Source of the DNA: Candidatus Omnitrophota bacterium
Lineage (GTDB): Bacteria > Omnitrophota > Gorgyraeia > Gygaellales > JAHJCI01
DNA length: 6,612 bases
Direction of reading: 5' to 3'
Assembly: GCA_016783355.1 (NCBI GenBank)
Contig: JADHWR010000063.1
Span: 1-6,612 of the forward strand
Below are positions 1-4,461 of the stretch, one piece after another. The notes under the pieces are model-generated. The model was not told where the DNA came from, searched no databases, and worked only from the letters and a program-made list of their open reading frames with translations. The position numbers and the translations under genes were made by a program. The number at the start of each line of letters is the position of its first letter. Position 1 is the stretch's first letter.

Positions 1-68
1 GGCAAATCTGGTGAATATGCTGAATAATTACCATTTGCCTTTTCAATCACAATAAGAAAACGATGCAC
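1..68 (-). CDS. hicB: HicB-family antitoxin, N-terminal fragment (runs off the left edge)
   Basis: Reading the minus strand from a GTG at 66-68 gives 22 complete codons plus a proline, beginning MHRFLIVIEKANGNYSAYSP and ending DLP at the edge. A short beta strand followed by a G-N-Y-S-A-Y-S-P-D-L-P stretch is the hallmark N-terminus of HicB antitoxins, whose partially degraded RNase H-like domain binds the HicA ribonuclease. The GTG start is supported by an AAGGAG at 78-83 with 9-nt spacing. It is not a copy of the hicB at 1099-1305, whose corresponding segment is GEDGYWVVECPSLP. The rest of the gene and any partner hicA lie outside the window, so completeness and function cannot be judged. 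The family call rests on few residues but the motif is distinctive. Confidence 0.72.
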   Translation of the reverse strand, partial: MHRFLIVIEKANGNYSAYSPDL

Positions 69-77
69 GCTACTTTA

Positions 78-83
78 CTCCTT
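78..83 (-). promoter_or_regulatory. Ribosome binding site for the left-edge hicB
   Basis: The minus strand reads AAGGAG, 9 nt before the GTG at 66-68. It decides the non-ATG start. It lies inside the last codons of the duplicated pseudopilin fragment, whose in-frame stop TAG (70-72) is only 1 nt before the GTG. Translation ending there could feed the hicB start. Confidence 0.7.
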
Positions 84-85
84 CC

Positions 86-228
86 TGCAAAGGAATAATT
101 TGTGTTGGACTGAATCTGCAATCTTGCCAGGAGAGTATCCCGCCAGTTGTTGTCATATAAATCTTTATCCCGGTTAGCCCACATTTAACCGGCGTGGCAA
201 AACAGGAATAACCAGTAATATCTAATTT
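86..228 (-). repeat. 143-bp direct repeat, left copy
   Basis: This segment matches 1372-1514 without gaps at 141 of 143 positions, in the same orientation. The differences are at 113 (A versus G at 1399) and 140 (C versus T at 1426). Weaker similarity continues past the left end: AGTAAA follows in both copies after a 4-nt length difference. It stops abruptly at 229 on the other side. Together with the right copy it brackets hicB-hicA and the membrane-protein gene. Confidence 0.95.
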
Positions 229-318
229 ACCTTCATTTTACGCTGCCAGTAACTCCGCGCACTCTTTTTTCAAAAAGTAAAATAATTAAATATTATGTCC
301 CTAGAATCCTGCTTAATA
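229..318. other. Intergenic spacer between membrane-protein gene and repeat
   Basis: These 90 bp separate the stop of the membrane-protein gene from the 143-bp repeat. Most is A+T, with one G+C-richer patch at about 241-262. On the minus strand a short open stretch ending KKECAELLAA then TAA (about 238-270) crosses this patch, but it has no start or ribosome binding site. I see no terminator hairpin with a T-run and no convincing promoter. The abrupt change at 228/229 marks one end of the duplication. Confidence 0.5.
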
Positions 319-852
319 TTATTTACCCAGCTTAGTTACATTATCCGAAAAAAAGGCAAGCAAAAAATTCAACGGAGCGGCCAGCACCAAAAATAAGGCC
401 TTATCATCTATATTTATATTAGGAAAATAGCAATTCCCATATTTAAGTACCAGAAATTTAGTTATGCAAAAACCCAATAAAGAAAGCATTACTAAGACAA
501 TAGGATATTTTATAACATACAGGGGAAAGGGATACTCTTCTATGTTTCTGTAATGAATTGCATAAGCAAAAAATCCTAAAAGACTTACCCCCAGACAATA
601 AAGATATTGAGCAAGGAATAATATTTTTATAAATATAAAAAAACAAAGTGAAATTACAACCAAACAGAAACTAATTCCTAAATACCATAAACACCACTGA
701 AATCTTTTGGAGTGTATTTTCTTTTTAGAATCGTCTTTTTTTGAGTCTTCTAAGTTTTTCCAATCTTTTTCTTTAATCTTCTTGCAGAATAAAAGAACAG
801 GAAGGGTAAAAACCGCCCATATTATAATAATAGACCACAAAAGAAATTCCAT
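319..852 (-). CDS. Five-helix membrane protein of unknown function, downstream of hicBA
   Basis: The 177-residue protein has hydrophobic segments at about residues 3-23, 53-75, 78-99, 111-136 and 151-168. That makes it an inner-membrane protein with about five helices. Between helices 1 and 2 is a strongly charged, lysine-rich loop (about 24-50, including KKDDSKKKIHSKR) that should face the cytoplasm. I recognise no family motif. The start is supported by AGAGGAAG at 859-866, six bases before the ATG. It begins 25 bp after the hicA stop, so it is probably the third gene of the hicB-hicA transcript. No catalytic residues are evident. It could be cargo carried with the toxin-antitoxin pair, an immunity or effector component, or an unrelated passenger. 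Only location and topology are supported here. Confidence 0.75.
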   Translation of the reverse strand: MEFLLWSIIIIWAVFTLPVLLFCKKIKEKDWKNLEDSKKDDSKKKIHSKRFQWCLWYLGISFCLVVISLCFFIFIKILFLAQYLYCLGVSLLGFFAYAIHYRNIEEYPFPLYVIKYPIVLVMLSLLGFCITKFLVLKYGNCYFPNINIDDKALFLVLAAPLNFLLAFFSDNVTKLGK

Positions 853-877
853 AATATTCTTCCTCTATTCGTTCTTC

Positions 878-1102
878 CTATTTAATCAACTTAATAAATC
901 CATCTACCGATAATCCTGCTTGACGAATAATTGCACGTAATGTTCCACGATCTAATTCTTTATGATTTGGAACAACCATTTGAGCAAAGGGGTCATCTTT
1001 ACGTAAAGTTATATGACTTCCTTCCTGTCTTTTAAAGTAGAATCCAGCTTTACCAAATGCCTTTATACAAATCTTACCTGAAATTACCGGAAGTTTACTC
1101 AT
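878..1102 (-). CDS. hicA: HicA-type mRNA interferase toxin
   Basis: The 74-residue protein has the usual length and layout of HicA/YcfA toxins, small double-stranded-RNA-binding-fold ribonucleases that cleave mRNA and stop translation. Visible marks are the N-terminal helix with the GKAGFYFKRQEGSH segment carrying the expected catalytic histidine (His30), the strand ITL, then VPNHKELDRGTL and the final helix with IIRQAGLSVDGFIKLIK. All key positions are present, so it should be active when free of its antitoxin. Its ATG overlaps the hicB TGA (ATGA, 1099-1102). There is no strong Shine-Dalgarno of its own, so translation is probably coupled to hicB and keeps toxin output below antitoxin. Gene order is antitoxin first, opposite to the E. 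coli hicAB order but common in other phyla. Confidence 0.93.
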   Translation of the reverse strand: MSKLPVISGKICIKAFGKAGFYFKRQEGSHITLRKDDPFAQMVVPNHKELDRGTLRAIIRQAGLSVDGFIKLIK

Positions 1103-1305
1103 ACTGCTACCACTGTCACATCAAAATGCTCTTCAGGCACAGGAAGATGGTCTTCTTCTAACGCGTGAATATAGCAAGAAATAGCCTCTCTTATATTCTG
1201 AATAGCTTCCTCTTTTGTTTTTCCTTGACTAACGCAACCGGGAAGACTCGGACACTCCACAACCCAATAACCATCTTCTCCTTGATACATAACAACTTCT
1301 CTCAT
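1099..1305 (-). CDS. hicB: HicB-type antitoxin
   Basis: The 68-residue protein shows the HicB core: GYWVVECPSLPGCVSQGKT (about residues 12-30) followed by the EEAIQNIREAISCYI helix. HicB binds and blocks HicA. The protein ends shortly after this domain and lacks the C-terminal helix-turn-helix or ribbon-helix-helix present in longer HicB proteins. Autoregulation by direct DNA binding is therefore not evident, and control may rest on the shared promoter and translational coupling. Met1 is preferred over Met6 because GGAGGTG (1314-1320) lies at good distance. It follows the pseudopilin-like gene by about 60 bp and overlaps hicA by 4 nt. Confidence 0.93.
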   Translation of the reverse strand: MREVVMYQGEDGYWVVECPSLPGCVSQGKTKEEAIQNIREAISCYIHALEEDHLPVPEEHFDVTVVAV

Positions 1306-1313
1306 ACAACCTT

Positions 1314-1320
1314 CACCTCC
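1314..1320 (-). promoter_or_regulatory. Strong ribosome binding site of hicB
   Basis: The minus strand reads GGAGGTG with about 10 nt from its GGAGG to the ATG at 1303-1305. It is one of the best Shine-Dalgarno matches in the window and contrasts with the weak one before hicA. That fits an excess of antitoxin over toxin. Confidence 0.7.
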
Positions 1321-1364
1321 ATTTTAAGCTTATTACACCCTTACAAGAACTAACTGGAATAATT

Positions 1365-1811
1365 TTACTCTTGCAAAGGAATAATTTGTGTTGGACTGGA
1401 TCTGCAATCTTGCCAGGAGAGTATCTCGCCAGTTGTTGTCATATAAATCTTTATCCCGGTTAGCCCACATTTAACCGGCGTGGCAAAACAGGAATAACCA
1501 GTAATATCTAATTTGGAGCAGCTATACTTGTAACCCTGAAGAGGAGAAGCAGTGATATAATTCTTATCCAGATAAGGAAGTGCTCTTTTTCTTAAAACAG
1601 AGATATTAGTGGGATAAAGGCCTTGATTATCTTGAGCATAATTTTCTAAAGCGGCGGCGATTACTTTTAAGTTTGTCTGGGCGCTAGATTCATTGCGGGT
1701 AATTGTTATCTTTATTACTTGTGATATGGCAACCCTTAAAAAAAACACAACAACAGCAAAAATTATAAGAATAACAATATAATTACGAACAATCTTTCGA
1801 ATTATTTCCAT
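1365..1811 (-). CDS. Pseudopilin-like single-pass membrane protein
   Basis: The 148-residue protein has a short basic N-terminus, a hydrophobic helix at about residues 11-29, then an amphipathic stretch with NESSAQTNLKVIAAALENYAQDNQGLYPT. This resembles the part after the N-terminal helix in type II secretion pseudopilins and type IV pilin-like proteins (repeated short side chains, ALE-YA-DN-G-YPT). The C-terminal half has four cysteines (98, 108, 115, 136) that could form disulfides outside the cytoplasm. The prepilin peptidase signature (G followed by F-T-L-x-E) is absent, so it is probably not processed as a classical pilin. The start is supported by AAGGAG at 1817-1822, five bases upstream. 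It has its own near-consensus promoter just behind exbD. The last 48 codons are duplicated at 70-228. The exact role is unknown. Confidence 0.7.
   Translation of the reverse strand: MEIIRKIVRNYIVILIIFAVVVFFLRVAISQVIKITITRNESSAQTNLKVIAAALENYAQDNQGLYPTNISVLRKRALPYLDKNYITASPLQGYKYSCSKLDITGYSCFATPVKCGLTGIKIYMTTTGEILSWQDCRSSPTQIIPLQE
1372..1514 (-). repeat. 143-bp direct repeat, right copy (inside pseudopilin-like gene)
   Basis: This is the C-terminal coding part of the pseudopilin-like gene, from about Leu101 to Gln147. It is identical at 141 of 143 positions to 86-228, with same orientation and 1286 bp offset. Because the full-length gene is here, this copy is the likely parent. The left copy keeps a longer, different ending, which may reflect the original 3' neighbour. 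Confidence 0.95.
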
Positions 1812-1855
1812 GGAGGCTCCTTGATATGTTAAACTCTATTGTTGGTTTTGTTTAG

Positions 1856-1884
1856 ATTATAAAACAAAAGGTTCGTTGCGTCAA
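1856..1884 (-). promoter_or_regulatory. Near-consensus sigma70 promoter for the pseudopilin-hicBA operon
   Basis: On the minus strand, TTGACG (1879-1884) is followed after exactly 17 bases by TATAAT (1856-1861). That is five of six and six of six consensus positions with ideal spacing. Transcription would begin near 1849, leaving a leader of about 38 nt that includes the AAGGAG before the ATG at 1811. The -35 box starts two bases after the exbD stop codon. This promoter would drive the pseudopilin-like gene and, with no terminator seen, probably hicB, hicA, the membrane-protein gene and the left-edge hicB. Confidence 0.82.
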
Positions 1885-1886
1885 TA

Positions 1887-2300
1887 TCATTGTTGCTCTG
1901 TCGCTAAATTTAACTTGGTAAATCCTAACTGCCGGCAGAGATCCCAAATTTCGACAATCCTTCCCAATCGTGCTCGGCGGTCAGACTTAATCAACAACAC
2001 CCTGTCTTTAGATGCAAACTGCCTCAGTTTATGCTTCAGTTCTTTAAGTGTTACCACCTTACCATTAACATAGATTACATTCTGCCGGGAAACGACAATT
2101 TCTAAAGATTGGCTCTCCATTATCTTACCTGTATGTGCTGGAGGCAAATTTATCTTTATTGCTGGCTGGAGGGCAAAACTTGAAGTAAGCATAAAAAAGA
2201 TGAGTAATTGAAAAACAATATCTATTAAAGGAGCTAAATCAATCTGGCGAAGGCCATGCTCTAATTCTATATGATGTCTTTTAAATGTCAATTCTTTCAT
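1887..2300 (-). CDS. exbD: ExbD/TolR-family biopolymer transport protein
   Basis: The 137-residue protein has the standard ExbD/TolR plan: a short cytoplasmic tail, one membrane helix beginning IDLAPLIDIVFQLLIFFMLT (about residues 20-42), and a periplasmic domain to the end. Asp27 in the helix matches the proton-conducting aspartate of the family. The periplasmic part holds the typical INLPPA stretch after the helix and the VLLIKSDRRARLGRIVEIWD segment that matches the conserved 'D-x-x-x-x-G/Y-x-x-V' strand-helix. With ExbB it would form a proton-driven motor. An insertion sequence now lies directly upstream. The ATG is intact, but the preceding 30 bp come from the IS end and have no Shine-Dalgarno, and coupling to exbB is lost. 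Expression is therefore doubtful although the frame is whole. Confidence 0.93.
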   Translation of the reverse strand: MKELTFKRHHIELEHGLRQIDLAPLIDIVFQLLIFFMLTSSFALQPAIKINLPPAHTGKIMESQSLEIVVSRQNVIYVNGKVVTLKELKHKLRQFASKDRVLLIKSDRRARLGRIVEIWDLCRQLGFTKLNLATEQQ

Positions 2301-2308
2301 TATTCTGT
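2291..2308. repeat. Target-site duplication, left copy
   Basis: The 18-mer ATTCTTTCATTATTCTGT occurs here and at 3750-3767, directly outside the two IS ends. If the element starts TGT and ends ACA, as DDE elements often do, the outermost T and A belong to the IS and the duplication is 16 bp. The minus strand of the repeat contains the exbD ATG and the exbB TAA. Confidence 0.9.
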
Positions 2309-2335
2309 GTCAAGGCAAAATAGAAATGTCCTATT
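2309..2335 (+). repeat. IS terminal inverted repeat, left end
   Basis: This segment matches the reverse complement of 3723-3749 at 20 of 27 positions, including an 11-base run ending AATGTCCTATT. A second related unit follows. GCAAAATAGAAATGTCCT at 2315-2332 recurs with one change at 2340-2357, so each end holds two spaced copies of what is probably the transposase binding unit. Confidence 0.8.
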
Positions 2336-2366
2336 CTTAGCAAAGTAGAAATGTCCTCTTTTTAAT

Positions 2367-3659
2367 TTAAAGAACACCTGCCAAGGCTTCTTCTTTTTGC
2401 TGGCAATTATTAACTGAGCCTGGTAATCTAAATCTCCTCCAGGGATGATCCTTTGGAGGAATATAAAGCCTTCTTGGTTTAAAGGGCCCTCTTGGCTTGG
2501 GTGGCTTTATATCTATTTGTTTATACCTTAGGTTAAAACCATTATGGCTTATATACATGTTGTTGTTTAGCCTCTCTTCTACAAAGACAGCCCTTGTTCT
2601 TAGTCCTTTTGGCATACTGATAATCTGGTAGAGTCTCTTATTATATCTTATGGTAAAATCATTCCTTAAGGCTACTTTTGTTCTTTTGGAGAATATCTGA
2701 TTAAGCTCTATGTCTTTGGGGATTGAGCGATGGAGATTAGTCTTGTTTTGGGGCAGAAGGCTAAATCTTCGGTTATGGATGCTAAGGTACCCACCTAAGA
2801 ACTTATTTGCTTCATCCTTAGTCTTAATCTTCTTGATCCTCATTTCCTTTACCAGTCTATCCTGGAAGGTCCTAAAAACCCTCTCAACTCTTCCCTTGGC
2901 CTGAGGAGAATTTGCATGGATGACATTTACTCCCAACTCATCTAAGGCCCTCTCAAACTGACTCATTACTTCTTTATTCTCCAGTTGTTCTTCTGTAGTC
3001 TGTTTTCTGGTTGACTTATAGGTTGTGTGTTTATCGACGTAAACAGCCTGTGGTAGACCATAGCGTTTGATGTAACGCTTGAAACTATCCATAGCCGGAA
3101 AGGTACCTTCATAGTTATAGAATCGGCCAAATGTACTACTGGTGGCATCATCAATGTAACACATAAAAACTAATCCAGGCCCTCGAGATTCTAACCAATC
3201 ATGATGAGAGCCATCCATCTGGACCATCTGACCAAAGCATTCACATCTGGGGCGCCAGTGTCTGTGTGGTCTGCTTTTGCGCTGTTTCATCCAGAGACCC
3301 TCTTTTATAAGCCACCCTCTTAAGGTCTCTTTGCTTATCTTTATCTTATCTATCTCAAGAAGTTTCTCAGCAGCTAAGGTTGGGCCAAAATCCGGGTATT
3401 TTTTCTTATAGCTATCAATAACCTTAGTCTTTAGTCGAGCAGGGAGCTTATGATTTGAAGGCCTGCCTCTGGATTGATGAATAATGCCTCTCTCTCCTTC
3501 AAGGCCTACTCTCTTGGTTAATCTTCTGATCTGTCTTTGAGAAAGAGCAAGTATATCTGCAGCCATCTTTTGGCTGATGCGTTTATTTATTACTTCCTGA
3601 ATTACCTTTAGTCTTTTTAGTTCCTTTAGATTCATTGCGATAATGTCCTTTTGGTTCAT
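2367..3659 (-). CDS. IS1202/ISNCY-family DDE transposase
   Basis: The 430-residue protein (from the ATG at 3657-3659) starts with a helix-turn-helix (about residues 29-51, ISQKMAADILALSQRQIRRL). It continues through the SRGRPSN linker and the FGPTLAAEKL segment typical of the group, then an RNase H-fold integrase core. The catalytic triad is visible: Asp149 in VQMDGSHHDW, Asp209 in VYVDKHT, and Glu259 in NSPQAKGRVERVFRTFQDRL. The C-terminus is basic and proline-rich. An upstream in-frame ATG at 3690-3692 adds 11 residues but has no ribosome binding site. AGGAGG lies five bases before the chosen ATG, and the neighbouring ATG at 3660-3662 would be too close. No frameshift or stop is present, so it should be active. 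A hairpin covers its ribosome binding site. Confidence 0.93.
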   Translation of the reverse strand: MNQKDIIAMNLKELKRLKVIQEVINKRISQKMAADILALSQRQIRRLTKRVGLEGERGIIHQSRGRPSNHKLPARLKTKVIDSYKKKYPDFGPTLAAEKLLEIDKIKISKETLRGWLIKEGLWMKQRKSRPHRHWRPRCECFGQMVQMDGSHHDWLESRGPGLVFMCYIDDATSSTFGRFYNYEGTFPAMDSFKRYIKRYGLPQAVYVDKHTTYKSTRKQTTEEQLENKEVMSQFERALDELGVNVIHANSPQAKGRVERVFRTFQDRLVKEMRIKKIKTKDEANKFLGGYLSIHNRRFSLLPQNKTNLHRSIPKDIELNQIFSKRTKVALRNDFTIRYNKRLYQIISMPKGLRTRAVFVEERLNNNMYISHNGFNLRYKQIDIKPPKPRGPFKPRRLYIPPKDHPWRRFRLPGSVNNCQQKEEALAGVL

Positions 3660-3738
3660 CATGTCCTCCTTTTTTGGAGGACATTTTAGCATACTTCAAG
3701 TAGGACAAATCTATTTTGCCCAAATAGGACATTATCAC
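3637..3738 (-). promoter_or_regulatory. Long-range inverted repeat enclosing the transposase start
   Basis: GCGATAATGTCCT at 3637-3649 and AGGACATTATCAC at 3726-3738 are complementary at 12 of 13 positions, and the remaining pair would be G-U in RNA. In a minus-strand transcript entering from exbB they can form a stem that encloses the shorter hairpin and the transposase ribosome binding site. One arm is part of the IS end, so a transcript starting inside the IS after 3726 would lack it. The pairing is visible; the regulatory effect is inferred. Confidence 0.45.
3661..3684 (-). promoter_or_regulatory. Hairpin masking the transposase ribosome binding site
   Basis: ATGTCCTCC at 3661-3669 and GGAGGACAT at 3676-3684 are perfect inverted repeats of 9 bp around a loop of six T (A in the transcript). 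In the minus-strand RNA the second arm contains the GGAGG that serves the ATG at 3657-3659, so folding would hide it. Similar structures in other insertion sequences limit transposase made from outside transcripts. Confidence 0.65.
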
Positions 3739-3749
3739 TTTGCTGTTAC
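3723..3749 (-). repeat. IS terminal inverted repeat, right end
   Basis: The reverse complement matches 2309-2335 at 20 of 27 positions. A second unit, AGGACAAATCTATTTTGC at 3702-3719, follows the outer AGGACATTATCACTTTGC (3726-3743) with a 24-bp period, against 25 bp at the left end. Further AGGACAT/ATGTCCT words at 3642-3648, 3661-3667 and 3678-3684 continue the pattern inward. Confidence 0.8.
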
Positions 3750-3767
3750 ATTCTTTCATTATTCTGT
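3750..3767. repeat. Target-site duplication, right copy
   Basis: Identical 18-mer to 2291-2308. It holds the true exbB stop (TAA at 3759-3761, minus strand) and a leftover exbD start (3757-3759). Confidence 0.9.
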
Positions 3768-4415
3768 TAGAAAATTGACTAATTCTCTTGCTACCCTTTC
3801 CATCTCTAAAGTAAAACGACTAATGCGATTAACCAGATAATTGTAAGCGACAAATGCAGGTATGGCCACAGTTAACCCGGCAACTGTCGTCAAAAGCGCC
3901 TCCCAGATCCCTCCGGCCAGATAACCAGGACTTACAGGATTTGCGCCGCTTGAGCGAAACTGAATTGCCTGAAAACAGTGCAAAATTCCAGTTACAGTCC
4001 CTAAAAGACCCAGAAGCGGCGAGATATGCGCCAATGTCGCCAACGTAGTCATATTCTTCTCTAAATCCGGCACGACAAACAAAGATGCTTCCTCCATTGC
4101 TTCCTTAATGTCCTCACGAAGGAGGCGACGCTCATCAAACTTTACCTCTTTGGCCTGAGAGGAAAGATGGATATGCTTCTCAATGCCTGCCTTTAAGATA
4201 TAGGCAATAGGACTACTGGACTGGCGGCAAACATTTAAGGCATCAGTTAAATTTCTTGCTTTTAATCTCTCTAAAATCTTTTTTAAAAAAATCCGTGTAT
4301 CAATCTTTATTCTATGCAAATACCAGCTGCGTTCAATGATTATGGCCATGGCAAAAATTGAACACAGAAGTATTGGCCACATTATTGGCCCACCCTTTAG
4401 AAATGTCTGCCACAT
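3759..4415 (-). CDS. exbB: ExbB/TolQ/MotA-family proton channel protein
   Basis: The 218-residue protein has three membrane helices (about 11-28, 125-148, 168-195) with a large cytoplasmic loop between the first two, as in ExbB and TolQ. The family signatures are clear: SPLLGLLGTVTGI (132-144) in helix 2, and GGIWEALLTTVAGLTVAIPA (168-187) in helix 3. Glu172, Thr140 and Thr177 align with the channel-lining Glu and Thr residues known in E. coli ExbB (Glu176, Thr148, Thr181). It would form the ring through which ExbD transmits proton flow to the envelope. GAGG (4421-4424) is five bases before the ATG, and an AAGGAG lies further up. It follows the TPR gene by 46 bp. Its stop codon lies in the duplicated IS target and is unchanged. 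TolQ is an equally fair name, since no partner that separates the two is visible. Confidence 0.94.
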   Translation of the reverse strand: MWQTFLKGGPIMWPILLCSIFAMAIIIERSWYLHRIKIDTRIFLKKILERLKARNLTDALNVCRQSSSPIAYILKAGIEKHIHLSSQAKEVKFDERRLLREDIKEAMEEASLFVVPDLEKNMTTLATLAHISPLLGLLGTVTGILHCFQAIQFRSSGANPVSPGYLAGGIWEALLTTVAGLTVAIPAFVAYNYLVNRISRFTLEMERVARELVNFLTE

Positions 4416-4461
4416 CTTTTCCTCACTCCTTTCAGTCGTTCACGATTGATTAATTTGTCAA

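Larger units (their letters stand above)
70..228 (-). pseudogene. Duplicated 3' end of the pseudopilin-like gene
   Basis: The minus strand carries the last ~48 codons of the gene at 1365-1811 without its promoter, start codon or membrane segment. The frame reads KLDITGYSCF through to PLQEGVK and stops at TAG (70-72), three residues longer than the full gene, which ends PLQE. Over 143 bp only two bases differ from the intact gene, and both change the protein: Arg-Ser-Ser becomes Arg-Phe-Ser, and Gly-Glu-Ile becomes Gly-Gly-Ile. Upstream in frame there is a TAA four codons before the homology, and the first internal ATG is about 23 codons in. It is therefore a 3' remnant rather than a gene. It ends directly at the ribosome binding site of the left-edge hicB. 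Confidence 0.85.
2308..3750 (-). mobile_element. Insertion sequence of the IS1202/ISNCY type
   Basis: This is a complete element of about 1443 bp with a single transposase gene filling nearly all of it. Both ends carry imperfect inverted repeats (outer 27-28 bp, about three quarters identical, starting TGT), and direct repeats of 16-18 bp flank it. The transposase sequence assigns it to the IS1202 group, formerly placed in ISNCY. As I recall, members of that group make unusually long target duplications, and one subgroup makes 15-18 bp. It lies between exbB and exbD in the same direction as both. The exact ends are uncertain by one base on each side because the terminal T and A are shared with the duplication. 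Intact frame, intact ends and perfect duplication suggest a recent insertion. Confidence 0.92.
3583..3759 (-). other. Chimeric 58-codon reading frame starting at the duplicated exbD ATG
   Basis: The right copy of the target duplication keeps the exbD start, which overlaps the exbB TAA (TAATG, 3757-3761). From this ATG the frame stays open for 58 codons. It begins MKECNSKVIM, crosses the IS right end and the transposase start region in a different frame, and stops at TAA 3583-3585. Ribosomes ending on exbB could re-start here as they once did for exbD. The product is lysine- and glycine-rich and unlike any family I know. I list it as a by-product of the insertion, not as an evolved gene. Confidence 0.3.

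Noticed and set aside
287..318. Inverted repeat AATATTA/TAATATT downstream of the membrane-protein gene as a terminator
   Set aside because: It is a purely A+T stem of 7 bp with a 19-base loop and no T-run, likely to arise by chance in such A+T-rich DNA.
1323..1352. TTCTTG-N17-TAAAAT as a separate hicB promoter on the minus strand
   Set aside because: The -35 matches poorly, and the transcription start would fall on or after the hicB ribosome binding site. The strong promoter upstream at 1856-1884 explains expression better.
2308..2313. TTGACA on the minus strand exactly across the IS/target junction, as a possible outward -35 box driving exbD
   Set aside because: At 16-18 bp spacing the sequence falls inside the exbD start region and shows no TATAAT-like hexamer, and any transcript would begin within the coding sequence.
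2309..2357. CRISPR-like repeat-spacer pattern from the spaced AATGTCCT units
   Set aside because: There are only two units per end, they mirror each other at both ends of an IS, and the spacing is far too short. They are terminal-repeat units.
707..2904. Plus-strand open frames of 62-74 codons at 707, 1165, 1876 and 2710
   Set aside because: They lie opposite well-supported minus-strand genes, have no ribosome binding sites and encode no recognisable motif.
3657..3692. Longer transposase start at 3690-3692 (11 extra residues)
   Set aside because: There is no ribosome binding site before it. The extra codons are made of the hairpin and terminal-repeat words, while AGGAGG is well placed for the ATG at 3657-3659.
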